The position numbers and the translations under genes are program-made. Below are positions 18,628 to 28,031 of a stretch of 64,000 nucleotides of DNA, in pieces; position 1 is the first letter of the stretch, and every line of letters starts with the position of its first letter. The stretch covers positions 372,001 to 436,000 of the forward strand of contig NZ_JASVWB010000004.1 in NCBI RefSeq assembly GCF_030287445.1. Direction: 5' to 3'. The notes under the pieces were generated by a model, which worked only from the letters and a program-made list of their open reading frames with translations, searched no databases and was not told the DNA's origin. The DNA is from Streptomyces sp. ALI-76-A. Lineage in GTDB: Bacteria; Actinomycetota; Actinomycetes; Streptomycetales; Streptomycetaceae.

Positions 18628-20171
18628 CGGGCCGTACGGCGTCCGCCGCCCGTCCCGTCCGGGACCGGCGTGCCGTCTACCTGCCCGCGCCGCCCGGCGC
18701 GCCCCGGGTGAGCGGGACCCGGCGCAGCACCGCCGTCGTGGGCGCCGGCATCGCGGGTCTGGCCGCCGCGACCGCACTGGCCGAACGAGGCGTCGACGTC
18801 ACGCTCCACGAACGCGAGACGTACCTCGGCGGCCGCGTCGGCGGGTGGACGGTCGACCTGGCCGACGGTTCCACGGCGACCATGAGCCGCGGCTTCCACG
18901 CCTTCTTCCGCCAGTACTACAACCTGCGCGGCCTGCTGCGCCGCACCGATCCCCGCCTGGAGCGCCTCACCGGCCTGCCCGACTACCCGCTGCGCCACAG
19001 CAACGGACTGCACGACAGTTTCCGCAGGGTCCCGCGCACCCCGCCGCTGAGCGCCCTGGGGTTCGTCGCGCTCAGCCCGTCCTTCCGGCCCCGGGACCTG
19101 GTCCGGCTGAGCCCCCTCGCCGCCCTCCCGCTGCTCGACGTCCGTGTCCCGGAGATCTACGACCGGCTAGACGCCGTCAGCGCCCACGACTTCCTGCACT
19201 CGCTGCGTTTCCCGCAGGCGGCACGGCACCTGGCGTTCGAGGTGTTCTCCCGCAGCTTCTTCGCCGATCCTCGGCACCTGTCGGCCGCCGAGATGGTCGT
19301 GATGTTCCACATCTACTTCCTCGGCTCCTCCGAAGGACTGCTCTTCGACGTCCCCGGCGAACCCTTCCCGACGGCGCTGTGGGATCCGCTCGGCACGTAT
19401 CTGCGCGACCACGGCGTCACGCTCCGGACCGCCACAGCCGTCGACAGCGTCGCGCCCACCGAGGACGGCGGGTTCACGGTCACCACGGACGGCGACGAGA
19501 CCCGCCACGACACCGTCGTCCTGGCCCTCGACGCCCCGGGACTGAACGCCCTGGTGCGGCGCTCGCCCCGACTGGGCGACGCGGCCTGGCGGGAGCGCGT
19601 CGGCCGGCTGCGCGGCGCCCCGCCCTTCCTCGTCTCCCGCCTCTGGCTGGACCGTCCGGTCTCTCCCGACCGGCCCGGATTCCTGGGTACGGCCGGGTAC
19701 GGCTCGCTCGACAACATCAGCGTCCTGGAACGCTGGGAGGGCGAGGCCGCCCGCTGGGCCGCGCGCAGGGGCGGATCCGTGGTCGAACTGCACGGATACG
19801 CGCTGGACGAGCACGCCGACCCCGGCCTGGAGGCCACACGGCTGGTCGAGCAGCTCCGGCGCGTCTACCCGGAGACCCGCGCCGCGCGCATCCTGGACGA
19901 GCGGAACGAGTGGCGCCGCGACTGCCCGCTGTTCCCGGTCGGCGGATACGCGGACCGGCCCGGCGTACGGACCCCGCAGAGCGGTCTGGTGCTCGCGGGC
20001 GACCTGGTGCGCACCGACCTGCCCGTGGCCCTGATGGAGCGGGCCGCCACCAGCGGCTTCCTCGCCGCCAACGCCCTCCTGCGGACCTGGGGGGTGCGCG
20101 GTCACCCGCTGTGGACGGTCCCCGACCGCGGCCGGAACCGCCTGCTGCGAGCACTGGCGAGCCGCACCTGA
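18624..20171 (+). CDS. crtU: Isorenieratene synthase (beta-carotene desaturase/methyl-migrating) CrtU
   Basis: This 515-residue FAD enzyme converts beta-carotene rings to aromatic phi-rings, yielding isorenieratene. The dinucleotide fold is AVVGAGIAGLAAATALAERG (from residue 37), followed by HERETYLGGRVGGW. The C-terminal FAD region LVLAGDLVRTDLPVALMERA is intact. The TTG start overlaps the crtT stop as TTGA with no strong ribosome-binding site, so translation depends on coupling. It ends the crtYTU arm. Confidence 0.92.
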   Translation: MTGRTASAARPVRDRRAVYLPAPPGAPRVSGTRRSTAVVGAGIAGLAAATALAERGVDVTLHERETYLGGRVGGWTVDLADGSTATMSRGFHAFFRQYYNLRGLLRRTDPRLERLTGLPDYPLRHSNGLHDSFRRVPRTPPLSALGFVALSPSFRPRDLVRLSPLAALPLLDVRVPEIYDRLDAVSAHDFLHSLRFPQAARHLAFEVFSRSFFADPRHLSAAEMVVMFHIYFLGSSEGLLFDVPGEPFPTALWDPLGTYLRDHGVTLRTATAVDSVAPTEDGGFTVTTDGDETRHDTVVLALDAPGLNALVRRSPRLGDAAWRERVGRLRGAPPFLVSRLWLDRPVSPDRPGFLGTAGYGSLDNISVLERWEGEAARWAARRGGSVVELHGYALDEHADPGLEATRLVEQLRRVYPETRAARILDERNEWRRDCPLFPVGGYADRPGVRTPQSGLVLAGDLVRTDLPVALMERAATSGFLAANALLRTWGVRGHPLWTVPDRGRNRLLRALASRT

Positions 20172-20326
20172 CCGACGACCATCGGCGCCCGCGACTCCGA
20201 CCGCCCCGGGACGACCGGCCTCCATCCGACCATGACGCGTTCCGCGGGGAGCCGATCGCGACTCGCGGCCCCGCTCCGGCAGGAGCCGTGCCGGCACGGC
20301 CTCCCCGGCGCCCCGGCGTCCGTCGC

Positions 20327-20350
20327 CGTCCCCCTGAGCCTGAGGGGACG
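20327..20350 (+). terminator. Candidate stem-loop downstream of crtU
   Basis: CGTCCCC (20327-20333) pairs with GGGGACG (20344-20350) around a 10-nt loop, about 155 bp after the crtU stop and before the Atu4866-like pseudogene. Confidence 0.4.
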
Positions 20351-20406
20351 CACCCAGGAGAGGCGGGGCCTGGTACCCGCTGGTGACACCGGCGAACGTG
20401 GCTGCC

Positions 20407-20703
20407 ATGAACCACGACGACACCGCCCCCACCGACCCGCACCCCCTACGTCGGCATGTGGGTGACCGCGGACGGCCACATCCGCCAGGAACTGCTGCCC
20501 AACGGCCGTTACGACGAGGCCCGGGGAAGCCGCAAGAGCGCCTCCACGGGCGTCCACACCGTCACCGGCACCCCATCGACTACGTCGACGACACCGGCTT
20601 CACCGCCACCGGCGACGTGCGCGACGGAGTCCTCCACCACGAACACCTGGTCCTGTACCGCGAGTACGGCGAGGACAAGCCGTCGGCCCGCGACGTCAGC
20701 TGA
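20407..20703 (+). pseudogene. Atu4866-domain protein broken by two compensating frameshifts
   Basis: The small Atu4866-domain family (about 80-100 residues, function unknown) is recognisable here only by switching frames. MNHDDTAPTDPHP is read from 20407. A run of Cs near 20445 then shifts the frame and YVGMWVTADGHIRQELLPNG continues in the next frame. Near 20570 the frame returns and IDYVDDTGFTATGDVRDGV then VLYREYGED run to the stop at 20703. One extra C and one later compensating indel would explain it, by mutation or sequencing error. Without them the gene would encode about 98 residues. Confidence 0.75.
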
Positions 20704-20705
20704 CG

Positions 20706-20737
20706 GGCTGTCCCCTCACTCCGACGGCAGGACAGCC
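20706..20737 (+). terminator. Stem-loop after the Atu4866-like pseudogene
   Basis: GGCTGTCC (20706-20713) and GGACAGCC (20730-20737) form a perfect 8-bp stem with a 16-nt loop just after the pseudogene stop. Confidence 0.45.
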
Positions 20738-21221
20738 TCGCCGAGCACCCCCCCGGGGTCCGCGGGGCGGTGGGACAGGCGCCGGCCTGGCGTACGTGCC
20801 GGCGTGCCATCCATGCCGACAGGCGTCCGTGGTGTCGCGAGCCATCCGTGCTCGGCGGAGCTGACCCCCTGTGCACCGACGGCGGAGGGCGGGCCTGGTG
20901 GCAGCGTCACCCTGCGGGGCGGTGCCCTGTCCGCCCGTACGGCATCGGGCACCGTGGCCGCACGCCCGCACGCCCGCACGCCCGCACAGCGGCCGGACCC
21001 GCCCCGGTGACGTGGGCAGTCTGGCCGTCCGGGCGTCGGTACGCACTCCACGTCCGGTCCCGTGCCGGCCGCCCTCCCGGGCACCCCACCTGACCCCCAC
21101 CCTGCGTCGACAGCGGCGCGAAAGGGCGGGAGTCGGTCATGATGTCCCACGCGACGTCGTGTGCCGGGCCCAACGCTCCCGGCGTAGGCTTCGCTCCGCA
21201 CGGACATGGGGGACGCTTCAC
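20738..21221. other. Gene-free region upstream of the DUF4139 pair
   Basis: No credible gene is seen in these roughly 480 bp. A short CGCACGCC tandem array lies at about 20957-20983. The promoter of the DUF4139 genes should lie at the right end. Confidence 0.5.
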
Positions 21222-23348
21222 ATGAAGGCCGAGACGACGCCACGCTGGTCATCGACCCTTGACGCGGTCGTGGTGTATGCGCAGGGCGCGCTGTGCAGCC
21301 GCACCGCCCGGGGCACCGTGCCGGCGAGCGGCCGGGTACGGGTGACAGGGCTGCCCCGCGCGATGGAGCCCGGTTCGCTGCGGGCCCGGGTCGTCGGCGC
21401 CTCCGGGCTGCGGAGCACCGAGCTCCGGGTGGAGACCGATGCCGAGCCGCTCGTCACCGGCACGGCCGACGTTCTGCGGCGCGAGGTGGAGCGGCTGCGT
21501 GATGAGCGCGCGGCGGCGGAAGGACGCCGGGACCGGCAGCTGAGCCTGATCAAGGAGGTCACGGCCGTACACCCGGTCCCGCCGACCCGCAGACGCGAGG
21601 ATCCGCACCGCGTCACCCCGGTCGACGCATGGCTCGAACTCGCCGACTTCGTCGACGAACGACTCACGGGACTGCACGCCCGTCTCGTCGAGCTGGAGGA
21701 GGCCCTGCGCCTCGTCGGGCACGAACTGGCCGTCGCACAGGACGCGTTGGTCCGCGCCTCCACCGACGCGCCCGCAGCGCACGTACAGACGACCGTCGAC
21801 GCGGTGCTGACCCTCGACGGCAGCGGTGACGCGGAGGTGGAACTCGAGTACCTGGTGCCGGGCGCCGTCTGGGTGCCGGCCTACCGTCTTACCCACCGGC
21901 AGGGCGAACGCGGCGGCCGTCTGGTGCTGCGCGCCTCGGTCGCGCAGCGCACCGGGGAGGACTGGACCGGCGTACGCATCGCCCTGGCCACCGCCGACCT
22001 GCGGCGCCGCACCGACCTGCCGAAGCTCCGCTCGATACGGATCGGGCGCCGTCAAGCCGCCCCCGCTCCCTTCGGCTGGCGTGAACCCCCGGCAGGGCTC
22101 GCGGACCTGTTCGCCGGGTACGAGGCGGCGGGTCCCCGACCCGCCTCGGGCCGCGCGGGTACGCCCGTCACCGCTGCTGCCGTGGGCGGGCCGTCGTCCG
22201 GGCCCTCCTTCGTACCGCCGCCCGCACCGCAGGGCTACGGCGGGCCGTCTGCCGCGCCAGAGGTGTCCGGCGGCGTCGGCGGCGTTCCCCCTCAGGCCTT
22301 CGGCGGCGGGATGCCCGACTTCGCCCAGTCGGCCCGGCCACGGACCGACGGTATGGCGCGTGCCGGTGGGTCCTACCCCGCGCCGGCCCTCATGGCGCCC
22401 GCGGCTCCGGGCATGCCGCCACCGCCTGCGCCACCGGCGGCCGGCCCGGCGTCCGCCCAGATGGCGGCCGGTGCGCCGCAGCCGCCTCCACGTCCGGCAC
22501 CGGTGACCGGTCCGCCGCAGCCCAGCGGCGCCGAACTCGACTACGCCGCTCTCGTCCTGAGCGGTCCCGACGAGCAGGGTGACCGCCGGGGCCGGCTCTT
22601 TCCCGCCTCCCCCTTCGACCCGGTGGCGGCCGAATACCGCCGCCGCGCCGAAGCAGTGGCCGGCCTGCCCCTGCCCCGGCACGCCGTGCGGCCCCGCCAG
22701 TCGGCAGGTTCCTTCGACCACCGCTTCGATGCCGTCGCCCGCGCCGACATCCCCTCGGACGGCACCTGGCACACGGTCACCGTGACCGAGATCCCGGTGG
22801 AACTGCACACCGAGTACCTGTGTGTGCCGTCGGTGGAGCGGACCGTGTACGCGACCCTGCTGCTGTCGAACGCCACCGACCAGGCGCTGCTGGCCGGCCC
22901 GGTGGAGGTCATCGTCGATGACGACTACCTGCTGACCGCCGCGCTGCCCACCCTCGCCCCCGGAGGTGTCCGCCGGGTGGGCCTCGGGCCGGCCGAGGGC
23001 GTCCAGGTCACGCGCCGTACGAACCTGCACGAGTCGACCTCCGGTCTGCGCAACAACACCACCGTGCTCGACCACCGCGTACAGGTGGAGCTGGCCAACC
23101 GGCTCGCGAAGCCCGTCACCGTCGAGGTCCGCGAGCAGATACCGGTCACCTCCGATCCGGACGTCCGGATCGAGGAACGGGCCGACTGGACGGCACCGGA
23201 GGTGGACGCGGGGCACGATCACCATGCCCCGGGCACCCGTGTCTGGCGGGTGCACCTGCCCGCCGGTGGCACCGCCGCACTCCTCGGTGGCTACGAGATC
23301 CGCATCCCGGCCGGCAAGGCCCTCGTCGGCGGCAACCGCAGGAGCTGA
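21222..23348 (+). CDS. DUF4139 (MuiA-like) protein with Pro/Ala/Gly-rich insert
   Basis: This 708-residue protein shows the DUF4140/DUF4139 arrangement: an N-terminal beta domain, a coiled-coil stretch (about 85-190, VERLRDERAAAEGRR) and a DUF4139 region starting at VELEYLVPGAVWVPAYRLTH. A low-complexity insert rich in Pro, Gly and Ala (about residues 305-435) interrupts DUF4139. The domain resumes with ALVLSGPDEQGDRRGRLFP and ends with WRVHLPAGGTAALLGGYEI. There is no signal peptide. The family has no defined biochemical role. It is 6 bp upstream of a second DUF4139 gene, so the two are co-transcribed. Confidence 0.88.
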   Translation: MKAETTPRWSSTLDAVVVYAQGALCSRTARGTVPASGRVRVTGLPRAMEPGSLRARVVGASGLRSTELRVETDAEPLVTGTADVLRREVERLRDERAAAEGRRDRQLSLIKEVTAVHPVPPTRRREDPHRVTPVDAWLELADFVDERLTGLHARLVELEEALRLVGHELAVAQDALVRASTDAPAAHVQTTVDAVLTLDGSGDAEVELEYLVPGAVWVPAYRLTHRQGERGGRLVLRASVAQRTGEDWTGVRIALATADLRRRTDLPKLRSIRIGRRQAAPAPFGWREPPAGLADLFAGYEAAGPRPASGRAGTPVTAAAVGGPSSGPSFVPPPAPQGYGGPSAAPEVSGGVGGVPPQAFGGGMPDFAQSARPRTDGMARAGGSYPAPALMAPAAPGMPPPPAPPAAGPASAQMAAGAPQPPPRPAPVTGPPQPSGAELDYAALVLSGPDEQGDRRGRLFPASPFDPVAAEYRRRAEAVAGLPLPRHAVRPRQSAGSFDHRFDAVARADIPSDGTWHTVTVTEIPVELHTEYLCVPSVERTVYATLLLSNATDQALLAGPVEVIVDDDYLLTAALPTLAPGGVRRVGLGPAEGVQVTRRTNLHESTSGLRNNTTVLDHRVQVELANRLAKPVTVEVREQIPVTSDPDVRIEERADWTAPEVDAGHDHHAPGTRVWRVHLPAGGTAALLGGYEIRIPAGKALVGGNRRS

Positions 23349-23354
23349 CCCACC

Positions 23355-24914
23355 ATGTCCACGGCCCCGAAGCCGATTCCCCTCCCCGTCACCGCCGTCA
23401 CCTGCCTGGAGGACCGCGCCCACGTCGAGCGCTCCACCGTGCTGGACCTGGAAGCCGGCGTCCAGCGGCTGCGGCTCGGGCCGGTCAGCGCGCTGGCCGT
23501 CGACCGCACCCTCCACGCCGAACTGGCCGCCGATCACCCCGCGTCCGTGCTCGATGTGCGGCTCGTCCGCAGCTGGACGCCGCGCGGGCCGCTGCCGTCC
23601 ACCGACGACTCGGCCCTGCGGGTGCGCGTGCACGCGCTAGAAGAGGAGCGGTTCACCCTGGAGCAGCGGTGCGACCGGCTGCGTGCCCGCCTCGGCCTGC
23701 TCGGGCGTCTCGCGGCCGATCTGCTGCGGGAGATCGGCGAGGGCGCCGGCTTCGGCGAGACCGACGGGCCCCGGTGGACCCGCGAACTGGACCGGGTGGA
23801 CGGCGAGCGCGACACGTACGGCGAGCGGCTGCGCACCGCGGAGGCCCGCCTGGCCGCCGTCGCCGTCGAGCTCGGCGAAGCCGAACGAGCCATGGACCTC
23901 ACCGAGGAGGAACCCGCCGAGCTGGTCGGCCACATCGAGCTGACCGTGCGGGCCGAAACCGCCGGGCCGGCCGGGCTGCGCCTGACCCACCTCACCCCGT
24001 GCGCGCTGTGGCGGCCCGCCTACCGGGCCGTGCTCGACGGTGACGCGCTCACGCTGGAGACCGACGCGATGGTCTGGCAGCGCACCGGCGAGGACTGGTC
24101 GGACGTACGACTGACGTTCTCCACGGCCAGGTCGGCGATGGCCACCGAACCACCGCGGCTGGGGGAGGACCGGCTGACGCTCAAGGAGCGCTCCGCCGCC
24201 GAGCGGCGCACCGTCGACGTCGAGGTGCGCGAGCAGGAGATCGCAGAACTCGGCCCGGTCCCGGTCCTCGGCCTGCCCGGCGTGGACGACGGCGGCGAGG
24301 CGCGCGTGCTGCACGCGCCCGCGCCCGTCTCCGTGCCGGCGGACGGCCGCGCACACCGGGTGCCGCTCTCCGTCTTCAGCACGGCCGTGAGCAGCGAGTA
24401 CGCCTGCTCACCCGAGCTGTCCCCGTTGGTCACGCAGGTGGTGCGCTGCGACAACGCCTCCGGTCACGCACTGCTCGCCGGGCCGGTGGACCTGGTCCGT
24501 GACAGCGGGTTCAGCGGCCGTGGCACGCTGGACTTCACCGCACCCGGCGCCCCCGTCGAACTCGCCTTCGGCAGCTGCGACGACTACCGGGTGGTGCGGC
24601 AGGCCGAGGAGTCCCGCGACACCACCGGGATCACCCAGCGGACCGTGGTCACCCGCACGGTGCGCCTGCACCTGTCCCGGTTCTCGGCACCGGGGGACCA
24701 GGACGGGCGGACGGTCGTCCTGCGGGAGCGGATCCCGGTCTCCGAGATCTCGGCGGTGGAGGTCCGGCTGCGCGAGGAAGCCTGTTCCCCGCCGCCCGAC
24801 GTGGTCGACGCCGAAGGCATCGTCCGCTGGGACGTCCCTCTTCCGCCCGGCGGCAGGCGCACGGTGACGCTGGTCTACGAGCTGTCGGCGAGCGCCAAGG
24901 TCGCCGGGCTCTGA
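23355..24914 (+). CDS. DUF4139 (MuiA-like) protein, second copy
   Basis: This 519-residue paralogue follows the first DUF4139 gene by 6 bp, with GGAG upstream of its ATG. It has the same order without the low-complexity insert. The N-terminal beta domain comes first (VTCLEDRAHVERSTVLDLE). A coiled coil rich in Arg/Glu/Leu follows (about 95-180). The DUF4139 part contains HLTPCALWRPAYRAVLDG, MVWQRTGEDWSDVRLTFST and EISAVEVRLREE. Function is unknown. The tandem pairing suggests the two proteins form a hetero-oligomer through their coiled coils, which is inference. Confidence 0.87.
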   Translation: MSTAPKPIPLPVTAVTCLEDRAHVERSTVLDLEAGVQRLRLGPVSALAVDRTLHAELAADHPASVLDVRLVRSWTPRGPLPSTDDSALRVRVHALEEERFTLEQRCDRLRARLGLLGRLAADLLREIGEGAGFGETDGPRWTRELDRVDGERDTYGERLRTAEARLAAVAVELGEAERAMDLTEEEPAELVGHIELTVRAETAGPAGLRLTHLTPCALWRPAYRAVLDGDALTLETDAMVWQRTGEDWSDVRLTFSTARSAMATEPPRLGEDRLTLKERSAAERRTVDVEVREQEIAELGPVPVLGLPGVDDGGEARVLHAPAPVSVPADGRAHRVPLSVFSTAVSSEYACSPELSPLVTQVVRCDNASGHALLAGPVDLVRDSGFSGRGTLDFTAPGAPVELAFGSCDDYRVVRQAEESRDTTGITQRTVVTRTVRLHLSRFSAPGDQDGRTVVLRERIPVSEISAVEVRLREEACSPPPDVVDAEGIVRWDVPLPPGGRRTVTLVYELSASAKVAGL

Positions 24915-25026
24915 GCCCCACGTCCCGCGCGCGCCGCACACCGCTGTCGCGATCACGGTGGTGGTTCGGGTTCGGGTGCCGACGTGACAGGCTGTGCTTC
25001 TTACTGTCTGAGCCCAGGAGGTCATC

Positions 25027-25281
25027 ATGGCTGGCGAGTCTTCATCACTCGAAGGTCCGGAGCCGGTCGAGGAAGGTCCGCAGCCGGTCGAGTCCGAGCC
25101 CTCCGCTGTGACGCCCGCCGAGGAGGACAAGGACGACCTCAAGCGCAAGTTCCGTGAGGCTCTGGCGCGCAAGCGCAACGAGCAGGTGGCGGGTGCCGCG
25201 CGTACGGATGCGTCGAAGATCCGCGGCGCGCACGGTCCGGCCACGAGCCAGCGGACGTTTCGGCGCAAGAGCGGCGGCTGA
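25027..25281 (+). CDS. DUF5302 family small protein
   Basis: This 84-residue, strongly charged protein matches the actinobacterial DUF5302 family. An acidic, disordered N-terminus is followed by the conserved KDDLKRKFREALARK block (about 38-52) and the C-terminal AHGPATSQRTFRRKSGG. Function is unknown; the RKSGG ending and basic character suggest nucleic-acid or protein binding, unproven. AGGAGG lies upstream of the ATG at normal spacing. Confidence 0.9.
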   Translation: MAGESSSLEGPEPVEEGPQPVESEPSAVTPAEEDKDDLKRKFREALARKRNEQVAGAARTDASKIRGAHGPATSQRTFRRKSGG

Positions 25282-25301
25282 TCGTCGTTCCGACGCACGG
25301 C

Positions 25302-25321
25302 CCGGCCAGAGCACTGGCCGG
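25302..25321. terminator. Stem-loop terminator after the DUF5302 gene
   Basis: CCGGCCAG (25302-25309) and CTGGCCGG (25314-25321) form a perfect 8-bp stem with a 4-nt AGCA loop, 20 bp after the DUF5302 stop. Confidence 0.7.
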
Positions 25322-25429
25322 CGCTCGTGCGCGGGCGTGTCACCACGAGTGTGGGCGTTGCCGTCCTCCTGTTCCACCGAGGGGTGAGGCGTCGAGTCGT
25401 CCGAGTCGTCGAGCGGCATCGGATGTCCG

Positions 25430-25930
25430 GCCGGTGCGGCGAGACGGCCGCCGCACCGAGCGCCTGACCGAGTCCGAACCCGAGCCGGCCCACGTGGTCC
25501 AGGGCGCCCCGTGCGCCGGCAGCACGCCGTCGAGGTCCCCGGCCGGCCGAACCTCGGTCGAGTTGTGTTCGCGGCGGATTCGCCGGCCGTCCGGCGATCG
25601 GTGCCAGACCAGCGAGGTCGTGGTGCGCACGTCCGCGGTGACGTCGGGCATCGTGATCCGCGCTACGAACGTCGGGGCTGACGCGGCCAGTTCGAGGCCA
25701 CACGTTGCTCGGGGTCGAAGTCGTTCGTAGAGGCGGACGTCCGGAGAGCCGAAGTCGTGCAACGCGTGGAAGGCGCGCCGGAAGCCCAACGGTGCGTCCC
25801 CTCGTTGTGCTCCCAGCCGAACACCCGCCGGCTGTGCAGGTCCGCGATCACGTGTCTGGACAGGCGCGCTGGTTGCTGCTCCGTGCGGATCGACCTGCTC
25901 ACCGGGCGACGGCCGGCCGTCACAAGCAGC
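25430..25930 (-). pseudogene. Degraded, frameshifted coding region of unknown family
   Basis: On the minus strand protein-like sequence switches frame. One frame gives RHVIADLHSRRVFGWEHNEG (nt about 25860-25800). The neighbouring frame continues AFHALHDFGSPDVRLYE and then TTTSLVWHRSPDGRRIRREH and LDGVLPAHGAPWT. Neither frame has a convincing start, and composition decays at both ends. I do not recognise the family. It is best read as a decayed gene; the surrounding 25322-26180 holds nothing else. Confidence 0.35.
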
Positions 25931-26180
25931 CGCCGCAGCGTGATGCTGCGGCGGCTCGCTCGTCGGTGCGGCACGGATGCGCGGAGCGGTCCGTGCCGCC
26001 GGGCCCGGGCCGCTGCGCACGACACGGCGCGATCCAGGTGAGCAGTGCGCGCGGCAGTGGCGGGTACCGGACGTGACGGACTGGTCAGCCCGGATACCCG
26101 CTCGGCGCGTGTGACCGCGGGACGGTGCGGGTCGAGGCAGGTGAGCCGGCGCACGGCCGGCTCGGTCGGGGTGCCCTTGG

Positions 26181-26212
26181 GGCGGTGCCGCGGCCTGCGC
26201 CGCGGCACCGCC
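26181..26212 (-). terminator. Strong stem-loop terminator of the sigma/CU044_5270 operon
   Basis: A perfect 13-bp stem, GGCGGTGCCGCGG (26181-26193) with its complement (26200-26212), has a 6-nt loop. It lies 15 bp beyond the stop codon of the minus-strand operon. Confidence 0.8.
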
Positions 26213-26227
26213 CCCGGCAGTGGACGG

Positions 26228-27289
26228 TCAGCTTCGGCGCTCGGTCTGTGTCCGCTCCGCGTCGGTGGGCTGTCGGCCGGCTTCGTCGACGACGGCGTGT
26301 TCCAGCTCGGCCGCGCTGGACAGCAGGGTCCCGGCCTTTCCGTACGGGGCGTCCTTGGTCAGGTAGCTGCGGGAGCCCAGGAAGGCGAAGTCCTTCTCGT
26401 CGAAGACCCACTCGGTCCGGATGCCGTACCGCGTGTCGTCGCGGGCGATACCGAGGCCCTCGCGACCGATCGCGTCGCGCGCCTCGGGGGCCGGGGTGAC
26501 ACCCGGGATCTTCGCCGCGGCCCGGTAGAGGGCGGCGGCCGTACGGGGCGGCATCACCCCGCCGAGCAAGGATCCGATCTGCTCGAACACCGCCTGGTCC
26601 CGTTCCCGTCCATCGGCCTGCGGGGTCTTGGCGTACAGATAGGTCAGCAGCTTGTCGGGGTCGGTGGGCAGCGAGCCGAGCCAGCGGTAGGTGGGCCGGT
26701 TGATACCGGCGGGTGTGCCCTCGGTGTCACCGAGTTCGGCATTGATGGGGAACGTCTCACCGTTCTCCCGGACCAGGCCGAGCTTCCGCAGGGGCCCCGG
26801 CTCCTGAGCGGCCCACACCTCATGGTCCGTCAGCGGGCCGAGGACAGCCTTCCCGCTGGTCAGGTCGGCCCCGCGGGTCTTCTCCCTGGTGTAGACGAAC
26901 TGGTCGTCGCGCACCGTGAGGCCGACGCGTGTCTCCGTGGCGTCGGAGATCCGGTCCAGGAGCGCGGCGGCGGGCTGCATGTCCGCGGCCGCGCGGTGCG
27001 ACGCGGTGCCGGTGGGCGCCGGGTCACCGCCGTTCAGCGCGATCCCCGCGGTCACCGCGCAGGCCAGGGCCAGAGCGGTCGCCGGCGCCAGGATCGCGGG
27101 CCGCAGCAGTCGGCGGGCCGGCCGGGCGGGGGCGGCCTGGTCGTGGTCGATGTGGTGCATCAGAAGGTCCCTGTGACGAAGGTGCTGCTCGCGCGGAAGG
27201 TCCCAGTCGGCCGGGGCCGGGAGCAGGCGGGCGATCTCCTCGCGGTCGCCGTGCCGCTCCGGGGAAGTGCCGGTGGTGTCGTCGTTCAT
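26228..27289 (-). CDS. CU044_5270 family membrane protein, sigma-factor partner
   Basis: This 353-residue protein has an N-terminal cytoplasmic segment (1-75), one transmembrane helix (about 76-102, LAPATALALACAVTAGIAL) and an extracytoplasmic domain typical of the CU044_5270 family. That domain includes DQFVYTREKTRGAD and SLPTDPDKLLTYLYAKTPQ. Genes of this family usually follow an ECF sigma gene, and its ATG overlaps the sigma stop as ATGA. It is plausibly an anti-sigma or sensor subunit, though that is not established for the family. No zinc-finger anti-sigma HxxxCxxC motif is present. Confidence 0.85.
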   Translation of the reverse strand: MNDDTTGTSPERHGDREEIARLLPAPADWDLPREQHLRHRDLLMHHIDHDQAAPARPARRLLRPAILAPATALALACAVTAGIALNGGDPAPTGTASHRAAADMQPAAALLDRISDATETRVGLTVRDDQFVYTREKTRGADLTSGKAVLGPLTDHEVWAAQEPGPLRKLGLVRENGETFPINAELGDTEGTPAGINRPTYRWLGSLPTDPDKLLTYLYAKTPQADGRERDQAVFEQIGSLLGGVMPPRTAAALYRAAAKIPGVTPAPEARDAIGREGLGIARDDTRYGIRTEWVFDEKDFAFLGSRSYLTKDAPYGKAGTLLSSAAELEHAVVDEAGRQPTDAERTQTERRS

Positions 27290-27912
27290 GTGAGCTCCTC
27301 CCGTACGGGCAGGGCCGCGATCGCGGCCGCACTTGTCATCTCTCCGCGGGCGGTCGGCGGTTCCCGGTCTTCTTCCGCGAGGTGAGCGAGCTTCTTGCGG
27401 GCACGCGAAAGGCGGGACCGTACGGTTCCGACGGCGATGCCCAGTGCTTCGGCCGTCTGTCGGTAGTCCAGGCCGGACCACACGCACAGGGCCAGTACCT
27501 CCCGCTCCTGGCGCCGCAGCCGTCCCAGCGCGGTCTGCACGGCACGCAAGTACCGTGCGTCGTCGATGCGCCCGATCGTCCGAGGCGCGAAGTCCTCCTC
27601 CACACGTGGCTGTGGTTGGCGCGCCAGGAACAACTGCCGTCTGCGGACTCCCCGGCGGGCGTTGTCCGCCTTGTGGGTGGCGATGCCCAGCAGCCAGGGC
27701 AGCAGGGAGCCGCCGTCCTCCTGCACCCGCTCGCGGGTCCGCCACGCGGTCAGGAACGTTTCGGACATGATCTCTTCGGCTGTCGACCAGTCGCCCGTCA
27801 ATCGCAGCCCGTGGTTGTAGACGGCGCGGGCGAACTGCTCGTACAGCAGGGCGAACGCCTCTCGGTCCCCCTCGCGCACACGGCGGCGCACATCGTTTTC
27901 TGAGTCCCTCAC
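27286..27912 (-). CDS. RNA polymerase sigma-70 family (ECF) factor
   Basis: This sigma factor of about 208 residues has region 2 (about 10-80, with TAEEIMSETFLTAWRTRERV) and region 4 (about 115-170, with LDYRQTAEALGIAVGTVRSR). The GTG at 27912 was chosen because GGAGA lies nine bases upstream; GTGs at 27918 and 27933 are alternatives. It is translationally coupled to the CU044_5270 gene. The regulon cannot be inferred from the window. Confidence 0.9.
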   Translation of the reverse strand: MRDSENDVRRRVREGDREAFALLYEQFARAVYNHGLRLTGDWSTAEEIMSETFLTAWRTRERVQEDGGSLLPWLLGIATHKADNARRGVRRRQLFLARQPQPRVEEDFAPRTIGRIDDARYLRAVQTALGRLRRQEREVLALCVWSGLDYRQTAEALGIAVGTVRSRLSRARKKLAHLAEEDREPPTARGEMTSAAAIAALPVREELT

Positions 27913-28031
27913 GACCACTTCTCTCCGCGACACGGGGGGAGTTCCTGTGGCCTGTGTCACGCACCGGTGCGAGCGAAACGCCGTAGAAGTCCAGAGACAC
28001 AGCATAGGGAGGGGGCCAAAGGGCCCTCGGT

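Noticed and set aside
25800..25860. The ADLHSRRVFGW stretch considered as a transposase catalytic segment
   Set aside because: It resembles the integrase-core wording only superficially; the following sequence lacks further transposase motifs and no terminal inverted repeats were found.
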